Below the pieces are notes generated by a model, which did not search any database, had not been told where the DNA came from, and saw nothing but the letters and a program-made list of their open reading frames with translations. 64,000 nt of DNA from Flavobacteriales bacterium (GTDB lineage: Bacteria; Bacteroidota; Bacteroidia; Flavobacteriales_D; Crocinitomicaceae). Made by a program: the position numbers and the translations under genes. This document shows, in pieces, positions 27,977 through 38,800 of this stretch. Position 1 is the first letter of the stretch. Each line of letters begins with the position of its first letter. The DNA lies in the NCBI GenBank assembly GCA_947449575.1, contig CANFRV010000008.1, positions 57,344 through 121,343 on the forward strand. Direction: 5' to 3'.

Positions 27977-29069
27977 AAAAGGAAATTATATTCTTGAGAT
28001 AAAGCAAATTCTTAAACAAGCTAGACAAAATGCCTATCGTGCTGTAAATACTTCAATGGTTCAAGCATATTGGTTGACAGGAAGGCGTATTGTTTTGGAA
28101 GAACAGAATGGAAAAGAAAGGGCTGAATACGGAAAGGAAATTATCAAAAAATTATCGCGTGAATTAACAGATGATTTTGGAAAAGGTTTTTCTGAAAGAA
28201 CAATTAGAGAATTTCGCCAATTTTACAACTTATTTTCTGAGCTTTTTATTATCGAACAATCTGACCAACCTGAAGCGAACATTCAGCGAACACCCTTCGC
28301 CATATCTATCAATCCAATTTGGCGAACACCCTTCGCCAATTTATATTGGTCACATTATCAGCGTGTTTTGCGGGTAGCAAATGAAGAAGCAAGAACATAT
28401 TATTTAACGGAGGCTGCAGAACAAAACTGGTCAATTACTACACTCGATCGTAATATTTCTACTCTTTATTATCAGCGACTGCTTTCATCACAAGAAAAGG
28501 AGTTTGTTAAAGTTGAGATGGAACAAAAAACAAAGGTCGAAAATACGGATGTGAATGATTTTATTAAAAACCCAACTGTTTTAGAGTTTTTAAATTTACC
28601 TACAAGCAAGTCGTACACTGAAAATGAATTTGAACAAGCTCTAATAGATAATTTACAACAATTTTTACTCGAATTGGGTAAAGGCTTTTCATTTGTTGCG
28701 CGACAAAAACACATTCGAACAGAAACTACAGATTTTTACATCGATTTAGTTTTCTATAACTACATTTTGAAATGTTTTGTTATTATTGAGTTGAAAACAA
28801 ATAAATTAACGCACCAAGACATCGGTCAGTTGGATATGTATGTTCGAATGTTTGACGACTTAGAAAGAACACAAGGAGACAATCCAACAATTGGTATTTT
28901 GCTATGTTCTGAAAACGATAGTGTAATTGCAAAATATTCTGTATTGAATGACAATAAACAGTTATTTGCATCAAAATATGTTGATTATCTCCCAACGGAA
29001 GAAGAGTTGGTTGCTGAAATTGAACGTGAAAAATTAATCATCCAACAACAAATTAAAAATGGGAGGTAA
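27963..29069 (+). CDS. YhcG/DUF1016-family PD-(D/E)XK nuclease
   Basis: A 368-residue protein with the DUF1016 N-terminal helical domain (AYRAVNTSMVQAYWLTGRRIV, SERTIREFRQFY) and a C-terminal PD-(D/E)XK nuclease domain (TDFYIDLVFYNYILKCFVIIELK, residues 258-280, giving D and ExK). The family is common next to type I hsd genes. It overlaps hsdM and hsdS and so belongs to the same operon. The centre carries two in-frame RTPFA segments encoded by a palindromic DNA repeat with a 36-base period. Confidence 0.88.
   Translation: MELSEKGNYILEIKQILKQARQNAYRAVNTSMVQAYWLTGRRIVLEEQNGKERAEYGKEIIKKLSRELTDDFGKGFSERTIREFRQFYNLFSELFIIEQSDQPEANIQRTPFAISINPIWRTPFANLYWSHYQRVLRVANEEARTYYLTEAAEQNWSITTLDRNISTLYYQRLLSSQEKEFVKVEMEQKTKVENTDVNDFIKNPTVLEFLNLPTSKSYTENEFEQALIDNLQQFLLELGKGFSFVARQKHIRTETTDFYIDLVFYNYILKCFVIIELKTNKLTHQDIGQLDMYVRMFDDLERTQGDNPTIGILLCSENDSVIAKYSVLNDNKQLFASKYVDYLPTEEELVAEIEREKLIIQQQIKNGR
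28286..28337. repeat. Two copies of GCGAACACCCTTCGCC inside the YhcG-type gene
   Basis: Identical 16-mers at 28286-28301 and 28322-28337, 36 bases apart and thus in frame (RTPFA twice). Each is a near-palindrome (GCGAA...TTCGC). They look like a small repeat that multiplied inside a linker between the DUF1016 and nuclease domains. Confidence 0.75.
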
Positions 29070-30315
29070 TTATAAACCAATTGGTGATTATATTCAGTTA
29101 GTTAAAGAAAAAAATAAAGATGCTTTAATTACCAATTTATTAGGGATTAACATTGACAAATTTTTTATGCCTTCGGTTGCAAATATTGTAGGTACAGATT
29201 TATCAGCCTATAAGATAGTTAGAGAAGGTCAATTTGCATGTAATCGAATGCACGTAGGACGAGATTACAGAATTCCGATAGCACTTTCAAGTAGTAAAGA
29301 ACCTTTTATTGTTTCTCCTGCTTACAGTGTTTTTGAAATAATCGATACTTCGGTTTTGTTTCCAGAATATTTGATGATGTGGTTTTCAAGAAAAGAATTT
29401 GACAGAAATGCTTGGTTCCATACAGATGCGGATGTTAGAGGAGGTCTACCTTGGGAATTATTTTGTGAATTAGAACTCCCCATCCCATCCATAGAAAAAC
29501 AACGCGAAATCGTAAACGAATATAACACCATCCAAAAACGCATTGAACTTAATAACCAACTGATTCAAAATCTGGAAGATACGGCTCAAACGATTTATAA
29601 GCAGTGGTTTGTGGAGTTTGAGTTTCCGGATGAAAATGGGTTGCCTTATAAAAGTAATGGCGGTGAAATGGTTTGGTGTGAGGAGTTGGAGAAGGAGATT
29701 CCGGAGGGGTGGAATTTAGTTTCATTTTCAAATATCTGTGAAATTGGGTCGAGTAAGAGAATATATGAATATGAATATTGTGAAAAAGGCATTCCTTTTT
29801 ACAGAGGTAAAGAAATCACTTTAAAGAAAAATGGACAATCAATTAAAGAGCCATATTTTATTTCTCAGGAAAGATATAGTGAATTAGTGAAAAAATATGG
29901 AAAACCAAGTGATGGAGATATTTTGCTAACTGCTGTCGGAACAATTGGTTCTTCATATATGGTTGCTAATGAGGATTTTTACTTTAAAGATGGTAATATA
30001 ATCTGGTTGAAGAACTTTAAAAATCAATTTCTAAATTTTTTCATTTATGATTATATGCAAACTGATTTATTTAATGATTTAATTGATGAAATTACGATAG
30101 GTTCAACTCAAAGTGCAATTACAATAACAACATTGAATGAACAAAAAATAATTATTCCGACGATAACTATTTTAGAAAAATATTCAACAAAAAGTAGGCT
30201 ATTAAATAAAAATAGATTTTTTAAAATTCAAGAAAACTTAAAATTAGAAGAATTTAAAGAGTTTTTGTTGGCAAGGATGACGAAGGTTGAGAGTGGAAAA
30301 GAATTGGTTAAATAA
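29059..30315 (+). CDS. hsdS: Type I restriction-modification specificity subunit
   Basis: A 418-residue HsdS with two target-recognition domains (about residues 1-150 and 215-370), each followed by a helical spacer. The central spacer has the conserved RIELNNQLIQNLEDTAQTIYKQWF, and the second TRD opens with EIPEGWNLVSFSNICEIG. It sets the DNA sequence recognised by the HsdM/HsdR complex. It overlaps the YhcG-type gene by 11 bases and ends 10 bases before the OLD-like gene. Confidence 0.93.
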   Translation: MGGNYKPIGDYIQLVKEKNKDALITNLLGINIDKFFMPSVANIVGTDLSAYKIVREGQFACNRMHVGRDYRIPIALSSSKEPFIVSPAYSVFEIIDTSVLFPEYLMMWFSRKEFDRNAWFHTDADVRGGLPWELFCELELPIPSIEKQREIVNEYNTIQKRIELNNQLIQNLEDTAQTIYKQWFVEFEFPDENGLPYKSNGGEMVWCEELEKEIPEGWNLVSFSNICEIGSSKRIYEYEYCEKGIPFYRGKEITLKKNGQSIKEPYFISQERYSELVKKYGKPSDGDILLTAVGTIGSSYMVANEDFYFKDGNIIWLKNFKNQFLNFFIYDYMQTDLFNDLIDEITIGSTQSAITITTLNEQKIIIPTITILEKYSTKSRLLNKNRFFKIQENLKLEEFKEFLLARMTKVESGKELVK

Positions 30316-30325
30316 AAAGAACACC

Positions 30326-31054
30326 ATGAAAAAAGATAAGTACATTGTACCAAAAGGATATAAAGGAATAGGTAATGAAATAATATTGGAGTTTAATACT
30401 CAATTAGCTGTTATAACCGGGTTAAATGGTTGTGGAAAATCAACAATGCTGAAATATCTTTATGAAAATTACCCAGATAGAAGCAAATGTTTTATTAAAA
30501 CACCCCAAAATCTTAATATACTGAACAATGAAAGAAGAATAGTTTCTACATACAGAGGTGGAATTAGATATAAAGATGATGTTGCTTTTGACACAATAAT
30601 GGAAGATATAGAGTCTCTCGGCTTAAGAAGAGGAAGGATTGATTCTCCATTCTTAGATAAAACAGACTTTTATTCATCTTTATTTGATGAAAATTCTATT
30701 AATTATGAAAACGGATATATTTATTTAGAATCTATTGTAAAATTACTCGCTGAATACCAATTTGATGATTTAGATAATATTAAACGATCATTGGGAGTAA
30801 TAACTGAAAAAGAAATTGAAGAATATTTAATTTGGGAATTAAATCAAACCAAAGATGATAATCAAACTAATTTTGGAGTAAAAAATGGTAAAAGCATTGT
30901 TCAAAAACATCAGAATGACGAACTTTCTGACGAACAAAGCAAAAAACTTAATTTAAAAAAGAAAAAAATAGAAGAAAAATTAAAAATTGAATTACGAACT
31001 AAATCTAAAATTAATAGTGAGCAATCCCTCAAAAGATATATATATATGAATTAA
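30326..31054 (+). pseudogene. OLD-like ATPase, 5' portion (split by frameshift)
   Basis: 242 residues from the ATG at 30326 with an SMC/ABC-type P-loop (VITGLNGCGKSTML, Walker A near residue 34). The frame ends at 31052-31054 just after an (AT)6 run at 31036-31047. Removing one AT unit joins it without a stop to the frame of the next segment, giving one protein of about 614 residues. As it stands, the nucleotide-binding half is cut from the signature motif and nuclease. Either it is phase-variable (off here), a recent mutation, or a sequencing error. Confidence 0.8.
31036..31047 (+). repeat. (AT)6 microsatellite at the frameshift
   Basis: Six AT units; five units would restore the OLD-like reading frame through YIYELITREF into the downstream segment. 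Dinucleotide tracts inside defence genes are classic slippage sites. Confidence 0.75.
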
Positions 31055-31095
31055 TAACAAGGGAATTTCGTTCTATCGAGTCAATTGTAGATAAA

Positions 31096-32172
31096 ATGTC
31101 TAATAAAATTTTTCAAGATTTTAAAACAAAAAACTCAAGAACAAGGACAACAAAATTATGGGAGGAAATTAATGATGAATTGGATAAATATTATTTAAAG
31201 GGGTATTTTAAATACAAATTAGTTCCTCCTCAAATATTTGAATCCAATTATCAAATTGCCTTTGAGCGCTTTGATAGTTCATCTAATTCATATATTCATT
31301 TTGATTCATTATCAAGTGGTGAGAAGGTTATTTTTGAACTTATATGCTACTATTTCGCTTCTAAAGAATCCAAATTAGAAATGATTATGTTAGATGAATT
31401 TGATGCAAATTTAAATCCTTTACTTGCAGAGCAATATATAGAAGTAATCAAAGAACAGTTTAAAGATATAAAAGTAGTTCTAACTACTCATTCACCTTCA
31501 ACAGTTGTTGAAGTAGAGCCAAATGAATTATTTGAATTAACTGATTCAAGAGAACTTAAATGTGCATTAAACGAAGATGGAAAACGAGAAATTTTAACAA
31601 GATTAGCTCCCAAGTTTGTTTATCATGGTGAATTTGGAATTTTAGAAGATGTCTTTAATAATAAGTACGAAATGATAGTATTTTTGGAGGGTAAAGGAGA
31701 TGTAACAAATTTTAATTCATTTAATGAAATTAATAAAATTAAGTTTATTAATTCTCATGGTGCAGGTAATATGAATAATCTTATATCTGTTTTTAAAGCA
31801 ATACCTTTTTTTAATTCTTTAGCAAAAGAAAAGAAAATAATTTTTCTATATGATTTTGATAAAGAAGGTTTTGAAAAATTATCTGAACATTTGCCAAAGT
31901 CCACAAATAGTCAAGAAGTTTACGACACTATAAAAAATAAAAACTCATATATAAATAAAATAGATAATAATTTAAAAATATTCGTTTCTCATTTGATACC
32001 ACCATTAGGACATTCATGGAATATTAAGGATGAATTTAGGCATCAAGAATTAAAAAGAGAAGGTGAAGAAGGTATAAAAAGGCAGTTTGAAAATTTAAAA
32101 ACTATAAAAGATTTAGACAAATTATCTGCACCATTAGAATTAATTGTTCTAAATAATAATTTTAAAATTTAA
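31096..32172 (+). pseudogene. OLD-like ATPase/TOPRIM nuclease, 3' portion
   Basis: 358 residues if started at the ATG at 31096, but the frame is open upstream to the (AT)6 tract, showing it is the rest of the preceding gene. It carries the ABC signature SLSSGEKVIFEL near residue 72, Walker B MIMLDEFDANL near 98, the H-loop TTHSPST near 133, and a TOPRIM-like nuclease part (VFLEGKGD near 196, FLYDFDKEGF near 251). This is the domain order of OLD-family nucleases used in phage defence. Confidence 0.82.
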
Positions 32173-32255
32173 TGCATAACTTTCTTTAAGTCATTTGCAG
32201 GAAAAAATTAATTTGATTTTATTGATTTATAAAAAATTTTTAAGAAAATAAAATA

Positions 32256-34046
32256 ATGGCAAAATACAGCGTACACCAACAACCCGTAGAAACATTATTA
32301 AGTTGGATAAAATCTGGTGATATTGCTATTCCGGAAATTCAACGTCCATTTGTTTGGAATGGAGCCAAAGTAAGAGATTTAATAGATTCTTTATACCAAG
32401 GGTATCCTGTAGGGTATATTATCACTTGGCGTAATCCTGATGTTAAATTAAAAAACGGAGAATTATCCGCTGGAAAAAAGGTTTTGATAGATGGGCAACA
32501 ACGAATTACAGCTTTAACTGCTGCTATTGTAGGCCAACGCGTATTGGATAAAAATTATAAAGAAATCAATATTCGTATCGCCTTTAATCCCCTGGAGGAA
32601 AAATTCGATGTACTCAATAAGGCTTACGAAAAAAGCCCGGAATGGATAGATAATATTAATCCTATTGTTAATGATGAAATCTCTATTTCAAAAGCGATTC
32701 GAAAATATTGCCAAGATAATCCAGATGCAAACGAAGATTTAGTAGAAGAACGTATCGAAAACTTAAAACGTATCAAAACAAAACAAGTGGGTATTATTGA
32801 ATTAGATGCTAGTTTGGATATTGATACAGTTACCGAGATTTTTATCCGTATAAACCAAAAAGGAGTCGTATTGAGTAATGCCGATTTCGTAATGTCGAAA
32901 ATTGCTTCTGACGAACAACACGGTGGAAATAAAATGCGTAAGATGGTAGATTACTTCTGTCGTTTACTGGTTGATAAAGGATTTATAAAACACATTCAAG
33001 ACAATGATACTGCCTTTACGCAATCTGATTACTACAAAGAAATCAAATGGATGGCTACAGGCGCAGATGATTTATACGTACCCGATTACATCGATATGCT
33101 GAGGGTGGCTTTTACGTTTAAATTCAGTAGAGGTAAATTCAGTGATTTGGTAGCTTTGCTATCTGGACGTAATTTTGAAACACGTTCTTATGAAGGAAGC
33201 ATTGCTGAAGCTAGTTATGCAAAATTATCTGAAGGCCTATCCGCTTTTGTGAATCAAACGAATTACCAACGTTTTGTAATGATTATTAAATCGACTGGAT
33301 TAATCAGTAAGAAATTAATCTCTTCTCAAAACAGTTTAAATTTTGCCTATGCTCTATATTTGAAATTAAGAGAAGACGGAATGGGAGAAGCTGAATCTCA
33401 AGGATATGTAAAACGTTGGATGGTGATGAGTATGTTTATCGGAAGATATTCTGGTTCTGCTGAATCTCGCATAGATGAGGACATCAAACAAATTAACGAG
33501 AAAGGAATAGCTGCTTATTTAATACAAATGGAGCAAGCAAATCTAGGCCCAGGATTTTGGGATTTCGGAATCATAAATGATTTAGAAAGTTCAAGCGTCA
33601 ATAACAATGCTTACAACCTATATCTGGCGGCACAAGTAAATAACAATGCCGTTGCCTTTTTATCTAAAAACATGAAAATTAGCGCACTAATAGAACAACG
33701 TGGAGATGTACACCATATTTTTCCAAAAAAATACTTGATGAATAATGGTTACCCTCAAAAAGCCTATAATCAAGTAGCTAATTTTGTATTTACTGAACAA
33801 GCTACCAATATAAAAGTAGGCATGTTAACACCAAAAGACTATTTGGATAAAGTGAAAGCTCAAATTCAAGCCGGAACAAATGAAATAAGCACATTGGATT
33901 CTACTACTAGTCTTAAAGAAAACTTAATAAACAATGATATTCCTAGTATTATTGAAGAAGCAAGTCACTTGGTGTATGAAGATTTTTTAGAAGAACGAAG
34001 AAGACTGATGGCTAAAAAATTAAAAGGCTATTATGAGTCCTTGTGA
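32256..34046 (+). CDS. DUF262/HNH protein (GmrS/GmrD-related restriction family)
   Basis: A 596-residue protein with an N-terminal DUF262 (ParB-like) domain: PEIQRPFVWNGAKVRDLIDSL near residue 26 and LIDGQQRITAL (DGQQR at 79-83). A C-terminal HNH-like region follows (DVHHIFPKKYL, His 486/487). The family includes type IV restriction enzymes that attack modified DNA and BrxU-like proteins. It lies within the restriction operon on the same strand, 83 bases after the OLD-like gene. Confidence 0.85.
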   Translation: MAKYSVHQQPVETLLSWIKSGDIAIPEIQRPFVWNGAKVRDLIDSLYQGYPVGYIITWRNPDVKLKNGELSAGKKVLIDGQQRITALTAAIVGQRVLDKNYKEINIRIAFNPLEEKFDVLNKAYEKSPEWIDNINPIVNDEISISKAIRKYCQDNPDANEDLVEERIENLKRIKTKQVGIIELDASLDIDTVTEIFIRINQKGVVLSNADFVMSKIASDEQHGGNKMRKMVDYFCRLLVDKGFIKHIQDNDTAFTQSDYYKEIKWMATGADDLYVPDYIDMLRVAFTFKFSRGKFSDLVALLSGRNFETRSYEGSIAEASYAKLSEGLSAFVNQTNYQRFVMIIKSTGLISKKLISSQNSLNFAYALYLKLREDGMGEAESQGYVKRWMVMSMFIGRYSGSAESRIDEDIKQINEKGIAAYLIQMEQANLGPGFWDFGIINDLESSSVNNNAYNLYLAAQVNNNAVAFLSKNMKISALIEQRGDVHHIFPKKYLMNNGYPQKAYNQVANFVFTEQATNIKVGMLTPKDYLDKVKAQIQAGTNEISTLDSTTSLKENLINNDIPSIIEEASHLVYEDFLEERRRLMAKKLKGYYESL

Positions 34047-34153
34047 AATAAATAAAAAATAGAGGTGAAAAAATCTTATTTGCATTAAAATATAATAAAT
34101 AGATAGATTTAAATCTGCTTATTTTATGTATATTTGTATAAATAAGCTGAATT

Positions 34154-35614
34154 ATGAAGATTTCCACTCTTATTCCACAAGAAAAAATAATAGAACGTTT
34201 GCGTTATGAAAATCCGTGGTGGGTTACACGAGAAATTCCTGAAACATATCGACTAATGTCTAAACGACTGTATTTCAAGCTTTTTTATCCATTTGTTTTA
34301 GAAAAAGAAATTAAGAGATCAGTTGTATTAATGGGTCCAAGACGTGTAGGTAAAACAGTTATGATGTTTCACACTATCGATCAATTAATACAAGAGCAGG
34401 TGAATCCTCAAAAAATATTTTTCATTGGAATAGACAATCCAATCTATATAAATTTGAGTCTTCAAGATATTTTAGATTTATGCATAAGCGCTTTAAAAAT
34501 AAATGACATTGAAGATTGTTATGTGTTTTTTGATGAAATACAATATTTAAAAGATTGGGAACGACATTTAAAAGTATTGGTTGATTTGTACCCTAAAACT
34601 AAATTTATTGTATCGGGTTCGGCAGCTGCAGCTTTGCGTTGGCATAGTACAGAAAGTGGTGCAGGAAGATTTACGGATTTTATGTTACCTCCATTAACTT
34701 TTCAGGAATTTATTCATTTAAAAAAGCTTTCACATTTAATGGTTGAAGGAAATATCACCTATAATCAGCAAATCATTCCTTATCAATTAACCAATAACAT
34801 AGATGAGCTCAATAAAGAGTTTTTAAACTACTTAAATTTTGGTGGTTACCCAGAAGTAGTTTTGTCTGAAAGGATACAAGGTGATATGGGAAGATACGTT
34901 AAAAATGATATTGTAGATAAGGTTTTACTTCGTGACTTACCAAGTTTATATGGCATAAAAGATGTACAAGAACTTAATCGTTTTTTTACCTACATAGCTT
35001 ATAATACAGGAAATGAATTTTCTTATGAAAATATGTCAAAAGAAAGTGGTATTCAGAAAGACACATTAAAAAAATACTTAGAATATTTAGAAGCGGCTTT
35101 TCTTATTAAAGTGCTTAATAAATTAGATATTACGGCAAAAAAGTTAAAGAGAGTAACAAGTTTTAAAGTGTATTTAACAAATCCTTCATTGAGAACAGCT
35201 TTATTTTCGCCAATTTCGGAGAGTGATCAAGAAATGGGAAATATGGTTGAAACCGCAATTCTTTCTCAATGGATGCATCGAGAAAATTTAAATCTTAATT
35301 ATGCTCGATGGAAAGATAAAAAAGAAGGAGAAGTTGATTTAGTATTGTTAGATGATAAAAATTTTAAACCAGCATGGGGAGTAGAAATAAAATGGAGCAA
35401 CCGTTATCTTGATAAAACGAATGAATTAAGTAGTTTGATTCAGTTTTGTGAAAAAAATGAGCTTACGGCAGCTTTGGTTACTTCAAAAAATAAAGAAGGA
35501 AATAAATGTTATCAAAACATTGATTTCACTTTTATACCATCAGCTTTGTATGCATATAACATTGGTGTAAATACTTTAAAGATGAAAAGTTCGAATGATT
35601 TTCTTCTTTCATAA
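34154..35614 (+). CDS. AAA ATPase with DUF4143 C-terminal domain
   Basis: A 486-residue AAA_14-type P-loop ATPase: Walker A MGPRRVGKTVMM near residue 57, Walker B YVFFDEIQYLKDWE near 120, sensor FIVSGSAAAAL near 152. The C-terminal DUF4143 domain has EVDLVLL and WGVEIKWS near 400, resembling a PD-(D/E)XK nuclease core. Such proteins are widespread and poorly understood; here its context is the restriction operon. A large hairpin follows its stop. Confidence 0.85.
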   Translation: MKISTLIPQEKIIERLRYENPWWVTREIPETYRLMSKRLYFKLFYPFVLEKEIKRSVVLMGPRRVGKTVMMFHTIDQLIQEQVNPQKIFFIGIDNPIYINLSLQDILDLCISALKINDIEDCYVFFDEIQYLKDWERHLKVLVDLYPKTKFIVSGSAAAALRWHSTESGAGRFTDFMLPPLTFQEFIHLKKLSHLMVEGNITYNQQIIPYQLTNNIDELNKEFLNYLNFGGYPEVVLSERIQGDMGRYVKNDIVDKVLLRDLPSLYGIKDVQELNRFFTYIAYNTGNEFSYENMSKESGIQKDTLKKYLEYLEAAFLIKVLNKLDITAKKLKRVTSFKVYLTNPSLRTALFSPISESDQEMGNMVETAILSQWMHRENLNLNYARWKDKKEGEVDLVLLDDKNFKPAWGVEIKWSNRYLDKTNELSSLIQFCEKNELTAALVTSKNKEGNKCYQNIDFTFIPSALYAYNIGVNTLKMKSSNDFLLS

Positions 35615-35640
35615 CAGATTTGTTTTGAAAGAAGAAAATC

Positions 35641-35678
35641 AAAATGTCCAGTTTTTATCATAATAAACTGGACATTTT
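35641..35678 (+). terminator. 14-bp inverted repeat: terminator and/or operator before hsdR
   Basis: Perfect arms AAAATGTCCAGTTT (35641-35654) and AAACTGGACATTTT (35665-35678) with a 10-base spacer. It can end the AAA/DUF4143 transcript, but it also abuts the -7 box TATATTTG at 35681-35688 and covers where the -33 element should lie, as an operator would. Confidence 0.6.
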
Positions 35679-35680
35679 AC

Positions 35681-35688
35681 TATATTTG
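35681..35688 (+). promoter_or_regulatory. Probable -7 box for the leader ORF/hsdR transcript
   Basis: TATATTTG matches TAnnTTTG and lies immediately after the 14-bp inverted repeat, 17 bases before the leader ORF at 35705. Confidence 0.5.
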
Positions 35689-35704
35689 CTTTAATGCTGT
35701 TCAA

Positions 35705-35884
35705 ATGAAAACAACTGATTTTATTGAATATACGTTTTTCTCACTACCTAAATGGTTTGATTTCACCTATACAGGTTTTCCTAGTATGGTGAATGGAATT
35801 AAAATAGCACAAAAAAATTTGGGGTTTAATACCAAATACAACTTTATGAGTTTATATCAGGTTATCATTCCAGCCAATAACTAG
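35705..35884 (+). CDS. Small ORF in the hsdR leader
   Basis: A 59-residue reading frame (MKTTDFIEYTFFSLPKW at its start, VIIPANN at its end) that stops 8 bases before hsdR. It has its own upstream -7 box and an aromatic-rich composition, with no recognised family. It could be a leader or antitoxin-like peptide, or a chance frame. Confidence 0.35.
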   Translation: MKTTDFIEYTFFSLPKWFDFTYTGFPSMVNGIKIAQKNLGFNTKYNFMSLYQVIIPANN

Positions 35885-35892
35885 AACATACT

Positions 35893-38800
35893 ATGAAATT
35901 CACCGAAGCCCACCTCGAAAAAGCATTTATAGAACTTCTAGCACAAGAAGAGATTCCTCACTTTATCGGTTCAAGTATTCAACGTGAACCAACAGACGTT
36001 CTCATCAAAGAAGATTTAAAAGCTTATTTATTAACTCAATATGCAAATGAAGAAATAACCGAACAAGAAGTTCAGCTAATCATTCGCCGTTTAGAAAGTT
36101 ATCCATCGTCTGATATTTATGAAAGTAACAAAGCCATTATGAAATTAATTTCAGATGGTTTCGCTTTCAAACGAGAAGACCGAAGTAAAAAAGATATTTG
36201 GGTTTACTTTATAGATTATACGAATACAGACAATAACATTTATAAAATTGTAAACCAATTAGAGATAATAGGTTATCATAAACGTATTCCTGATGGAATT
36301 TTATACATAAACGGATTGCCTTTAATTGTATTTGAATTTAAAACAGCCATCAAAGAAAATACAACAATACACGATGCTTTTGTTCAATTAACAGTTCGGT
36401 ATAAAAGAGATATTCCTGAGTTATTCAAATACAATGCTTTTTGTGTGATTAGCGATGGCGTAAACAACAAAGCAGGTTCGTTTTTTGCTTCGTATGAATT
36501 TTTCTATGCTTGGAGAAAAATAGCAGGTTCTGAAACCGAAGTTGATGGAATTTCTTCAATGTATACTATGGTGCAAGGAATGTTTAATAAAGTGCGTTTG
36601 TGCGACATTATTCATAATTTCATCTACCTTCCAGATACTTCTAAAAAAGACGAAAAAGTAGTTTGTCGTTACCCACAATATTACGCTGCAAGAAAATTAT
36701 ACGAGAATATAAAAATCCACCAACGTCCAAACGGAGATGGAAAAGGTGGTACTTACTTCGGGGCAACTGGCTGTGGAAAAAGTTACACGATGCTGTATCT
36801 TTCTCGTCTATTGATGAAAAGTAAAGATTTCAAAAATCCAACATTAGTAATTATTACAGATAGAACAGATTTAGACGATCAATTAGCAGGTCAATTCACA
36901 AATGCAAAAGACTATCTAGGGGATCAAAATGTAATCAGTGTAGAAAGTCGAAGTGATTTAAGAGCACAATTACAAGATAGAAAAAGTGGAGGTGTATTTC
37001 TTACAACCATCCATAAATTCACAGAAGACACCGATTTATTGACAGACAGAACAAATGTAATCTGTATATCAGATGAAGCACATAGAAGTCAAACAAACCT
37101 AGATCAAAAATTAGTAATATCAACTTATGGCGTAAAAAAGACATATGGTTTTGCAAAATACCTGCACGATTCGTTACCAAACGCAACGTATGTAGGTTTT
37201 ACAGGAACACCAGTGGATGCAACGCTCGATGTTTTTGGAGAAATTGTAGACGCATATACAATGACAGAATCTGTAAAAGATGAAATCACGGTGAAATTGG
37301 TCTATGAAGGAAGAGCGGCAAAAGTTGTTTTAAAAAGCGGTAAAGTCAAAGAAATTGAAGAGTATTACGACCAATGTGTTCGAGAAGGAGCGTCAGAATA
37401 TCAAATAGACGAAAGTAAACAAGCAACAACAAGCATGAACACCATTATTGGTGACCCTGACAGAATAAAAGCCATTGCAGAAGATTTTGTAAAACATTAT
37501 GAAAACCGAGTAAATGAAGGTTCTACCATAAAAGGGAAAGCCATGTTTGTATGCAGTAGTCGTCCAATTGCATGGCGTTTCTATCAAGAATTAATTGCCT
37601 TACGTCCAGAATGGGAAGAAATCAAAATAGCTGAAGACGGAGTAGAATTAACAGAAAAAGAGCAGAAAGAAATCAAGCCAATGGAACGTGTCAAAATGAT
37701 CATGACAAGAGGTCAAGATGATGAAGAAGACATGTACAATATGCTTGGTACAAAAGAATATAGAAAAGAATTAGACCGTCAATTCAAGAATGAAAAATCA
37801 AACTTTAAAATTGCCATCGTAGTAGATATGTGGTTAACGGGATTTGACGTGCCTTTCTTAGATACCATATACATTGACAAACCTATTCAAAGACACAGTT
37901 TGATTCAAACAATTTCACGTGTCAACCGAAAATTTGAAGGTAAAGAAAAAGGATTGGTTGTCGATTACATAGGTATCAAAAAAGAAATGAATTTAGCATT
38001 GGCAATGTACAGTAAATTGGACGGAACCAATTTTGAAGACATCACTCAGTCCATCATCATTGTAAAAGACCAACTAGAATTATTAGCAAATATTTTTCAT
38101 ACATTCGATACTACATACTATTTCAACGGAACAGCATTACAGCAATTAGAAACACTTAATAAAGGAGCTGAATTTGTATTAGTAACGCAAGAAAAAGAAA
38201 AACGATTCATGGACATCGTGAAACGTTTGAAATCGGGTTACGATATATGTTCAGGAGCAAATGAGTTCACACAATATCAGAGAAATCACATTCATTTTTA
38301 TTTAGCTATACGTTCGATAGTATATAAACTTACCAAAGGAAATGCTCCAGACACAGAGCAAATGAATAAGAAAGTAAGAGAAATGATCAAAGAAGCCATC
38401 GAAAGCGAAGGAGTTCAAGATATTTTCAAATTAGGAGACGATACAGCAAAAGAAATAGACATTTTCGAAGACGATTACCTGGAGAAAATCAACAAAATAA
38501 AATTACCGCATACCAAGATTAAACTATTACAACAACTTTTAGCAAAAGCAATCGGTCAATTATCGAAAGTCAATAAAATACAAGGAGTAAATTTCACGGA
38601 TAAATTAAAGTTCATTGTAGATAAATACAACGAACGCAAAGAAAATGATGTTCTAAATAGTATTGTTCTAGAAGAATTCACAGATGAAATAATAAATCTT
38701 TATTATGCCTTAAAGGATGAAAAAGATTCTTTCAAAGAAATGGGAATAGATCTCGAAGAAAAAGCATTTTATGACATTCTAAAAGAACTAGCCCACAAAT

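Noticed and set aside
30326..32172. Programmed ribosomal frameshift in the OLD-like gene
   Set aside because: No slippery heptamer or stimulatory structure is seen; the break is at a dinucleotide repeat, so slippage of the DNA tract or an error is more likely.
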